This document shows, piece after piece, positions 1 through 10,300 of a stretch of DNA of 18,075 nt. The stretch covers positions 1 to 18,075 of the forward strand of contig JWZX01002243.1 of the NCBI GenBank assembly GCA_001275005.1, read 5' to 3'. The DNA is from Chrysochromulina tobinii (lineage: Eukaryota > Haptophyta > Prymnesiales > Chrysochromulinaceae). Below the pieces are notes generated by a model that did no database searches, was not told the origin of the DNA, and saw only the letters and a program-made list of their open reading frames with translations. How positions within the stretch are numbered: the stretch's first letter is position 1; every line of letters starts with the position of its first letter. Position numbers and translations under genes: made by a program.

Positions 1-261
1 ATGGTGCGGCGGCGGCGATGGCGGCGGCGGCGGCGATGGTGGTGTCGGCGATGGCGGTGGAGACGGTTCTGGAGGTGTAGGTGAAGGTGGCGGCGGTGGA
101 GGCGGGTGCGGCTCGGGTGGGTGGTATGGAGCTGGCGGCGGCGATGGTGAAGGGGATGGCCGCGGCGGTTGCGACGTAGTGGGTGAGGGTGATTGCGAAG
201 GAGATTGTGGTGGAGGCGGAGGCGATGGCGGCCGCGGCGGCCGCGGCGGCGAGGGCGGCGG
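1..261 (-). repeat. Proline/serine-rich low-complexity tract
   Basis: The minus frame reads PPPSPPRPPRPPSPPPP and similar to the edge, ending PPPHH at position 1. It is in the same frame as the beta-helix modules, so the protein continues beyond the window. Similar linkers lie at about 6763-6903, 7044-7107, 7246-7390, 8131-8256, 8983-9111, 9240-9306, 10366-10518, 11193-11275 and 11868-11963. Such SPP-rich linkers are typical hydroxyproline-type spacers in algal wall proteins. Confidence 0.8.
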
Positions 262-3200
262 CGAGACGAGCGAGGTGGCGCCGCCAGTGCACGGCGAGGC
301 CGCGCCGCCAGGGTTTGCGGCCGTTGTGAAGCGACGAGCCAGGTACGACCAGCCACGGAGCCAGTTGTTGTTGCCGAAGGCGCCCTTGAAGCCCACGGGG
401 TAGTAGAAGGAACCGCCAGGCACGTCGTCGATGGCGCTGTATGCGGGCGAGGTGCACGACGGGCGGAGCTCCAGTGTGTTGTTCGAGGATTCGTAGAAGC
501 CCCCAAAGAGGCCTAATGCCGCGCTCGTGGCTGTAACCGACGTCCACGCCGTGGCGGGCGCGGTGCAAGGCGAGACCCAGTTGAACCTGGTGGCCGTTCC
601 CTCCATGATGGCGTTCGACGAGATGAACAGGTGCGTGTTCGTCACGTCACCCGCAGTGGTCGGGTTGACGAGAGCATAGTCCTGCGTACGGACCTCGTTG
701 CTGCAGGAGTCGACCTGGATACCTACGGCATTAACACCTCCGAGGTTGGCGATGACCAAGTTGCCGAACTTGCCACCCGTGCCACGGCGAAGGCGCATGC
801 CCGCGTTGCCCGTGCGGAGGTTCAGCGCGCCGCCGTGAATGATGGTCATGCCGTAAATGGCCGGGTGCGAGCGCGGCAACGTGGTATCTCTCGAGTCCAT
901 CTCACAGCCGTGATTACCCCGGGTGCCCATCATCGCGAACAGGAACTGGCCCTTGCCCTGGTAGCCCTCGTCCGTGTCGAAGCCGTCGTCGCCCGTGAAG
1001 AGCGCCGATAGGTACTTGACGTTCACCGTGCCGCCGAAGAACTCGAAGCCGTCGTCTGCGTTGTACGCCACCTCGCAGTGGTCGACGACGGTGCCGGAGC
1101 CGACGCCGCCAAAGGTGATGCCGTTGATCTCGTTGTTCGCGCCGACGACCGCGCCGCCGTGCCACACGCGCACGTACTGCAGGGTGCCCGACGACTCGGT
1201 GGGCGCGGTGCCGCCGTACGTGTAGCCGGTGATGCCCTCGATCGTCGTGGTGGTCGCCACGTTGGTCGGCGCGTCGCCGAGCAGGATGAGGCCGCCCCAC
1301 TTGCCGCGCTCGCTCAGCACGATCATACCCTCGCCGGACACCGCGTTGTCCGTCAAGCCGAGTGTCTCGCTCCGCAGAGTCGATTCCGCCAGGATCGACG
1401 TCATTGTGATCGGGTACATCGATGTGCCCGTGGCAAGGATAGTGCCGCCTTTGAGTACGATGATCGACGGAGCCGACTGGGCCGCAGTGCGCGTGGTGGG
1501 GAGGGCGTAGATGCTCGTACCAGCATCAATGATCAACCTCTTGCCGGTTGGCACGAAGAGCTGGGACACGAGCAGATACGTCGTTTCCCGGATCAGGCCC
1601 CTGCTGGCAGAAAGGACGCCGCCAATCGCTTCAACCTGGTCGCCGATGTTTGCGAAGGTGGCCGCGTTCGCACTGCCAGCGGTGCACGTACCACCGACGA
1701 GCTTGTTGGCGCACCCGAGCCACGTGTAGGTGGCAAACCAGTTGTCGGTCGACGAGCCGAACGCGCCCTTGCAGCTCACGCTCGTGTAGAAGGCGTCGCC
1801 GTTTGGCGCCGAATCCCGCGCTGACGTGCACATGGTACCGACGGCGAGAGGCAGTGGATTGAATGTGCTGTCCATGTTGCTGTAGTCAAACATTGTGGAG
1901 GGCACATTGGCAAAGCCAGGATTGGTCGTTTGCATGGTGAACCCTGGATCAGTGCAGCCATTACTGTAGCTGAACGTCGTAACGGGCGCGGGGAAGATCA
2001 TGTTGTTCGGCGAGAAGTACAGGTACGTGTTCATCGACACCGACGCGGCAGGCAGCGACGGCGTGCGCGTCTCGGAGCCGCAGTCATTGTTCTGCACGCC
2101 CACCCCCGTCGCCGAGTTTGAGGGATTGAGGAGCACAACGTTGCCATACTTGCCGCCCGCGCCCTCGCGCAGGCGCATCAGGGCAGCAGAGCCCGGGCCC
2201 TTGCCAATAATGGTCATCGAGTAGAAGGCCGGGTGCGAGCGCGGCATCGAGTTACGATTGTTATTCATCATCGAGTCCATCTCCGCGCCGTGGTTACCCT
2301 GAGCGCCTACCATGGCGAACAGGAACTGGCCCTTGCCCTGGTAGCCCTCGTCCGTGTCGAATGCGTCGTCGCCCGCGAAGAGCACCGACAGGTACTTGAC
2401 GTTCACGGTGCCGCCGAAGAACTCGAAGCCGTCGTCGAGGTTGAAGGCCACCTCGCAGTGGTCGACGATGGTGCCGGAGCCGACGCCGCCGAAGGTGATT
2501 CCGTTGATCTCGTTGTTCGCGCCCACGACCGCGCCGCCGTGCCACACGCGCACGTACCGCAGGATGCCCGACGATTCGGTCGGCTTGATGCCACCGTACG
2601 TGTAGCCGGTGATGCCCTCGATCGCCAACGGCGACGCCGCCGACGTGGGTGCGTTGCCGAGGATGATGATGCCACCCCACTGCCCGCGCGTCTCTTGCAA
2701 GATGGACGCTAGCGACGAGTCCGTCGTCACAGAACCGCTGGACGAGCGCTCCGGGTTGAGGGCAGTGAAGGTGATAGTCGCTGTCGCAGTGCCATCGGCA
2801 ATGATCTTGCCGCCGCGCGCGACGACGAGGGCTGGCGCGACACCATTGAGCCCCACCGGCGTCGCGTACATGACGATACCCGCCTGGATCCGGATTGTGA
2901 CGCCGGCGTTCACGAAGGTCTGGCACGTGAGCATGTACGTGGGTCCGACCGAAAACACCTGGTCAACCGTGAACGAACCGCAGACGGCGACAGGGTCGGA
3001 GCTCAAGGCAGCAGCCGAGCAGTCAAGGGCACCACCCGCGAAGCCCGGACGGCTGGGCAGGTTGAAGAGCGACCAGCCATCGAGCCAGTTGACGCTGCCG
3101 AACGCGCCCTTGTACGTGGTCGCGCTGAAGAAGGCGTCGCCGTTCGGCACCGGGTCGACGTTCGAGTACGCGGCCGAGCCGCACGCGGGGCGCGGGTCGA

Positions 3201-6200
3201 TCGGAACCATGCTGGTCTCAGTGAACGTGCCTCCTGCGATGAGCGGATCGGCGTTGACGAAGGTCGGCGCCGTGCCATTGCATGGCGACACAATTTGGAA
3301 GCCGGCGGTGGGGCCCTCGATGATGTTGTTCGACGAGAAGAACAGGTACGTGTCCAGCGACACCGACGACGCCGGCAGCACCGACACAATGGAGGGCGGT
3401 GTATCGGTGCCCCCGGTGGCGATGCAGGTGTCGATGCGGATGCCAGGGTGCGTCGCGACGTTGGCGAGGATCAGGTTGCCAAACTTGCCGCCCGTGCCCT
3501 CTCTCAGGCGCATCATCGGGTTGTTCACGCGCGCCGAGAGGGCGCCCGCGCCCACGAGGGTCATCCCGTAAAAGGCCGGGTGCGAGCGCGGCGTGCTCGC
3601 GTACCTCGAGTCCATCTCACAGCCGCTGTTACCCCGGATGCCCATCATCGCGAACAGGAACTGGCCCTTGCCGATGTAGCCATCGTCCGTGTCGAAGGCG
3701 TCGTCGCCCGTGAAGAGCACCGACAGGTACTTGACGTTCACGGTGCCGCCGAAGAACTCGAAGCCGTCGTCCGCATTGTACGCCACCTCGCAGTGGTCGA
3801 CGATGGTGCCGGAGCCGACGCCGCCAAAGGTGATGCCGTTGATCTCGTTGTTCGCGCCGACGACCGCGCCGCCGTGCCACACCCGCACGTACTGCAGGGT
3901 GCCCGACGACTCGGTGGGCGCGGTGCCGCCGTACGTGTAGCCGGTGATGCCCTCGATCGTCGTGGTGGTCGCCACGTTGGTCGGCGCGTTGCCGAGCAGG
4001 ATGAGGCCGCCCCACTTGCCGCGCTCGCCCAGCCACGCTGCCAAGGCATCGCTGGAGCTGTCTGCCACGGCAGACTCAGAGAGAATGGTCGTCAGAGTGA
4101 TTGGGCTGCTCGTCGTGCCCGCCGCCACGAGCGCGCCGCCCTTCACGACCACGATCGCTGGAGCGGCGACGCCGTAGGGCGCAGGCAGCGCAAAGATGGT
4201 GGTGCCAGCAGGGATCGTGAGCGTGACACCCGATTGCACGAAGACCTGGGAGGCAAGAATGTACGAGATGTTCGCGCCGAGGGCCGTGTTGTAAGAATAG
4301 CTGCTCGGCAGGAAGGCGACATTCGGAAGCAGCGTCGTGAACGGCGGCGCCAGGGCCGCTCTCGCAGCGCTAGAAGTGCACGTGGATCCAACCATCTTGC
4401 CGCTGCACGCGAGCCACGAGTAGCCAGCGAGCCAGTTGTCCGTCGAGGACCCGAACGCGCCCTTGCAGCTCACCGAAGAGAAGAAGGGGTCGCTGTTGGG
4501 TGGTGCGTCCTTGGTGCCTGTGCACGCCAAGCCGGTAATAGACGGCAGAGGGTTGAAGGTGGCGGAGCCCCCCGCAAGATCAGTGGTGGCGACGGCAGCG
4601 AAGCCGGGGTCCCCAATGACCGCCGTCCACGTGTCCGCGGGCGTGCACGCGGTGGTGGTGCCAGTGTGCAGAGCGAACTGCGACGCAGTCGTCGCCGTGT
4701 CGATGATGTTGTTGGCCGAGAAGTAAAGGTATCCGGGGTCCGAAGTGCTGACCGAGGCCGCCGGCAGCGTCTGCGTGTAGCTCAGCGTCGAGCCGCAGTC
4801 CTCGAAGAGGAGGCCGTTCAAGTGGGGGTGCGCAAGGATGCCGTTGCCGAACTTGCCACCCGTGCCGTCGTTGATGTGAATCAGCTCGCCCGTGCGCGCG
4901 CCAGTGCCGGTGCCTCCGCCGATCAAGGTGAACGAGTAGAAAGCCGGGTGCGAGCGCGGGGTCGCGTCCTGATACGAGCCGACGCCCGAGTCGATCTCCA
5001 TCGAGTGGTCGCCACTCAGGCCCTCGATGACGAACAGGAACTGGCCCTTGCCCTGGTAGCCCTCGTCCGTGTCGAAGCCGTCGTCGCCCATGAAGAGCAC
5101 CGACAGGTACTTGACGTTCACGGTGCCGCCGAAGAACTCGAAGCCGTCGTCGAGGTTGAAGGCCACCTCGCAGTGGTCGACGACGGTGCCGGAGCCGACG
5201 CCGCCGAAGGTGATACCGTTGATCTCGTTGTTCGCGCCCACGACTGAGCCACCGTGCCACACGCGCACGTACTGCAGGGAGCCCGACGAGTCGGTCGGAT
5301 TGCTGCCGCCGTACGTTCTCGCGGTGATGCCCTCGATGATCGTGGTGGTCGCCACGTTGGTCGGCGCGCTGCCGAGCAGGATGAGCCCGCCCCACTTGCC
5401 GCGCGTCTCGAGCCCGGTTGAGTCGATCGACACCGATGACGACGACGACTCGGTGGGATTGATGGCAGTGAAGGTGATCGGCGCGGTCGCAGAGCCCTCG
5501 GCGAGCAGAGAGCCGCCGTTCTCGATGATCAGGGCGGGCGCACCGCCGCCGCCGGCAGCTACCGGCGAGGCGTAAATCGTCACGCCCTGCGCGATACGCA
5601 GCACGATGCCCGAGGGCACGAACACATGACACGTGAGAACGTAAACTCGACCAACGAAGAGAAACGTGTCTTCCGAGAGGGTGCCGCACAGAGCAGCCAT
5701 TGGCGGTGAAAAGAAGGGGCTGACGCGATTGGTCGTCGTGTTATCGCCGAGCTGGCCGTACCAGTTGTAGCCCCAGCACTTGAGGCGCGTCCTGCTCGTC
5801 AGGTACGCGCACGTGTGGGAGCCTCCGAGCGCCAGCAGCCCGACGGCGCCGACGACGTCGATCGTGGTCGGGGTGGCGCGATTGATCGTCGTGCCGTCGC
5901 CTAGCTGGCCATGGTAGTTGGCGCCCCAGCACTTGAGGAGCGTGCTGTTCGTCACGTACGCGCACGTGTGGGAGTTCCCGAGCGCCAGCAGCCCGACGGC
6001 GCCGACGACGTCGATCGTGGTCGGGGTGGCGCGTTGGGTCGTCGTACCGTCGCCGAGCTGGCCGTAGTAGTTGTAGCCCCAGCACTTGAGGAGCGTGCTG
6101 TTCGTCACGTACGCGCACGTGTGGGAGTCTCCGAGCGCCAGCAGCCCGACGGCGCCGCCGACGTCGATCGTGGTCGGGGTGGCGCGATTGGCCGTCGTAT

Positions 6201-7329
6201 TATCACCGAGCTGGCCGTTGCCGTTGTAGCCCCAGCACTTGAGGAGCGTGCTGTTCGTCAGGTACGCGCACGTGTGGGAGCCTCCGAGCGCCAGCAGCCC
6301 GACGGCGCCGCCGACGTTGATCGTGGTCGGGGTGGCGCGTTGGGTTGTCGTGCCGTCGCCGAGCTGGCCGTAGTAGTTGTAGCCCCAGCACTTGAGGAGC
6401 GTGCTGTTCGTCAGGTACGCGCACGTGTGGGTGAATCCGAGCGCCAGCAGCCCAACGGCGCCGCCGACGTCGATCGTGGTCGGAGTGGCGCGATTGGTCG
6501 TCGTGCCGTCGCCGAGCTGGCCGTAGTAGTTGGCGCCCCAGCACTTGAGGAGCGTGCTGTTCGTCACGTACGCGCACGTGTGGTAGCCTCCGAGCGCCAG
6601 CAGCCCGACGGCGCCGCCGACGTCGATCGTGGTCGGGGTGGCGCGTTGGGTCGTCGTATTATCGCCGAGCTGGCCGTGGATGTTCCAGCCCCAGCACTTG
6701 AGGAGCGTGTTGTTCGTCAGGTACGCGCACGTGTGGAAGCCTCCGAGCGCCAGAAGGCTGGGAGACGGTGGCGGCGGCGGCGACGGCGGCGACGGCGAGG
6801 GGGAGGGCGAGGGCGGCGGCGGCGAGGGCGGCGGCGGCGGCGACCGCGGCGACGGAGGCGGCGACGGCGGCGGCGGCGACAGCGGCGGCGAAAGGGGGGG
6901 AAGCCCAACGTACCGAAGACCGCAGTCCGAGCAGTCGGTGCCGTACTGGCAGTCCGGGTACTCGGCGCCGGGGCCGCCATCGTCGCATCTGCCATCCGAG
7001 GCAAACGTGGGCATTCCGATGCAACTATTGAGGCAAACGTACCCAGGAAGAAGGGGCGGCTGAGGGGGAGCAGGCGGCAACGGGGGAGGCGGGGGCGGCC
7101 TCGCGAGGCGCGGACCGCAGTCGGCGCAGTCGGAGCCGTACGAGCAAATAACCCCAGGAAGATACTTGGAGGCGGGGCCGCCGTCGTCGCAAGCGCCATC
7201 CGAGGCGTAGAAGCACGTCTCGCCGCAGAGCACCACATTGGGGGGGTAAGGCGGCCTCGCCGGAGGCTTCGGTGGCGACGGAGGCCGCCGAGGCGACGGA
7301 GGCGCAAGCGGCAACGGGGTGGGTGAGGG

Positions 7330-7363
<34 letters not shown>

Positions 7364-10300
7364 AGGGGCGGCGCAGAGGGCGGGTCGGGGTAAATCTCGA
7401 ACGAGGGAATGACGAAGCTCGCCATGTTGCCGACCACGTTGCTGGTGATCCAGTTGCCAACCCGGGTGATCGCCCGCCGCAGTTGCGGGACGGTGCCGGC
7501 GCGGGTGACGTTGAAGTCGAGCTGACCGGCTGGGGCGTAGCCGCCCCGGTACGCGAGGTTGTCGTAGTGCCCATAGCTCACCTCACTGTAGCCGTCCACG
7601 AGGGTGTTGGGGAGGTACGAGCGATCCGCCGGAAGTGCCGACAGATTACGAGGGCCGCAGTCAGTGCAGTCGGTGCCGAGGAAGCACGAGCCGACATACT
7701 CGGAGCCGGGGCCGCCATCGTCGCAGTCGCCGTCGGACGCCCAGATGCACGTCTCGGTGCAAGCATTGGGCAGTGGAGCAAACCACTGTTCGGCGGTGTT
7801 GTCGATGGCGCACAAGAACGTGGGATTGGAGGTGTTGCCCACGTACGCGAACAGCTGGTCGCCGAGGTCGCTGGCCTGGAGGATGCCGCCGGTGAAGTTC
7901 CTCGCCTGGAGCACCGTGCCCGGAGGCACGTCCCTGCCGTCGCCGTTCGTCGTGGACCGGAAGGTGAGGTGGGGCTCGAGAGGGTTGCGCGCAAACGGGC
8001 CGGTGGGCGAGAGCCAGTTGTCGTCGGTCACGTAGAGCGTCTCCGAGTAGCCGAGCGTTCTGAAGAGGAGCAGGCCGAAGTTGTCCGGATTGTCCGTCTT
8101 CATGGCAATGAAGAGGCAGTCGCCCGGCATCAGCGGCGGCGGCGGCGGCGCCGCCGGTGGTCTCGGGGGCGGCCTAGGGGGGGCGGGCGGCGAAGGCGGC
8201 ATCTTGGGCTGGGGGGTCCTCGGGCTCGGGGGCGGCCGCGACGGGGGGAGGTTGGTGATGCGGTATCCAGCCACCGGGACGACCTCGTTCATGGGGATCC
8301 AGAGCGTGTTGCTCGCAAACCAGTTGCTGCGCTGCCCCATGGCCGCCAGCAGCGACGCACGGGAGCCTTGCGTGGGGGCGGCGGCTCCAAGGCCACCAGT
8401 GCTGGTGAGCACGGCGGGGCGCGTGTCGTAAAGCCACTGATCGAAATAGCCCGGCTCGTTCACGGGGTTGGTGAAGTTGTGGAACAGATTCCAGACGGCA
8501 CGGGGCTGGGTGGCATAGCCCGGGATGTTCGAGAACCCACAGTCGTTGCCAACATCAGTCGCGGGCGAAGCGCGGTTGCAGAAGCCGCACAGCATTTGTG
8601 GGTTGGCCTGCGTGCCACGGTAGACGATGAGGTCATCAAAGGAAGACAGGGAAAGTGAAGGGCCCGTGAACTCGGCGAAAGTGAGGACGCTGCCGGCTGG
8701 CTTGAACGTGGGGGCCGTGTACGTCAGGTGGGTCTCGCCAGCGCTGAACGCCGGGGGGCGAGGGCCGCAGTCCGAGCAATCGGTACCGTATGTGCAGCTG
8801 GAAAACTCGTCCTGGCACAAGCCATCGGAGGAATAGAAGCACGTGTCGGAGCAGCCAGTCAGATACGAGTTGTCGGTCACGAAGATCGTGTCGCCAGGGA
8901 ACAGGTGATCGAAGAGCACGATCGCAAAGTCATCGGGGTCGTCGTGCTTGACGTAGATGATGGCGCACTCGCCCTGGTCCAGCCGCGGCTGCATTGGCGG
9001 CGCCGGTGGCGCCAGAGGTGCCGGTGGGGGGGGCGGCGCCCGAGGCGGCGGCTTTGGTGGCCGAGGAGGAGGCGGCGCCCGGGGTAGAAAGGGTGGCGGA
9101 ATCCCGACGTAACGAGGACCGCAGTCGGCGCAATCGTCACCAAGGTTGCACTGAGCAGACTCGGCGCCCGGCCCACCGTCAGAGCACGAGCCGTCGAAAC
9201 TCGCGAGTGGGGAGAGCGAGCACAGGTTCGTGCAACGAATGATGAAGCCCGGAGGGGCGGGCGAAGGGGAGGGAAAGGGCGGCGGCGAGGGTGGTGGAAG
9301 GGCCAGCCCTGGGAACAAGGTGGGGTCGATGCGGCCGATCGTTGTACCGTCGCCGAGCTGGCCGACGGTGTTCCCGCCCCAGCACTTGAGGAGCGCGCTG
9401 GCCGTCACGTACGCGCACGTGTGGTACCAACCGAGCGCAAGCAGCCCGACGGCGTTGCCGACGTTGATCGTGGTCGGAGTGGCGCGATTGATCGTCGTGC
9501 CGTCGCCGAGCTGGCCCTGATCGTTGAGGCCCCAGCACTTGAGGAGCGTGCTGTTCGTCACGTACGCGCACGTGTGGTAGCTTCCGAGCGCCAGCAGCCC
9601 GACGGCGCCGCCGACGTTGATCGTGGTCGGGGTGGCGCGATTGATCGTCGTGCCGTCGCCGAGCTGGCCGCAGCCGTTGTGGCCCCAGCACTTGAGGAGC
9701 GTGCTGTTCGTCAGGTACGCGCACGTGTGGTCATTTCCGAGCGCCAGCAGCCCGACGGCGCCGCCGACGTTGATCGTGGTCGGAGTGGCGCGATCGGTCG
9801 TCGTGCCGTCGCCGAGCTGGCCGTCCCAGTTGCGGCCCCAGCACTTGAGGAGCGTGCTGGCCGTCACGTACGCGCACGTGTGGTACCAACCGAGCGCAAG
9901 CAGCCCGACGGCGCCGCCGACGTTGATCGTGGTCGGGGTGGTTCGATGGGTCGTCGTGCCGTCGCCGAGCCGGCCTTCGAAGTTGGTGCCCCAGCACTTG
10001 AGGGTTCCGGTGCCGGCCGTCACGTACGCGCACGTGTGGTAGCCTCCGAGCGCCAGCAGCCCGACGGCGCCGCCGACGATGATCGTGGTCGGGGTGAGGC
10101 GACGGGTCGTCGTATTGTCGCCAAGCTGGCCGTAGCCGTTGTTGCCCCAGCACTTAAGGAGCGTGCTGGTTATCACGTACGCGCACGTGTGATCGCCTCC
10201 GAGCTCCAGCAGCCCGACGGCGCCGCCGACGTTGATCGTGGTCGGGACGAGGCGAGAATTCGTCGTGCCGTCGCCGAGCTGGCCTTCGTAGTTGACGCCC

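Noticed and set aside
3295-5247. A 650-codon plus-strand open frame, and similar ones elsewhere in 1-5700
   Set aside because: Its Arg/Val/Ala-rich sequence is the antisense shadow of beta-helix modules A1, B1 and part of A2. The minus frame has clear domain signatures and conserved cysteines.
5911-7326. A 471-codon plus-strand repeat frame (VAPALEERAVRHVRARV units), with a matching one at 9421-10371
   Set aside because: It is the antisense of the 153-bp RCC1 repeats. The minus frame gives HTCAY...LKCWG...GQLGDGT, a known fold; the plus reading has no family character.
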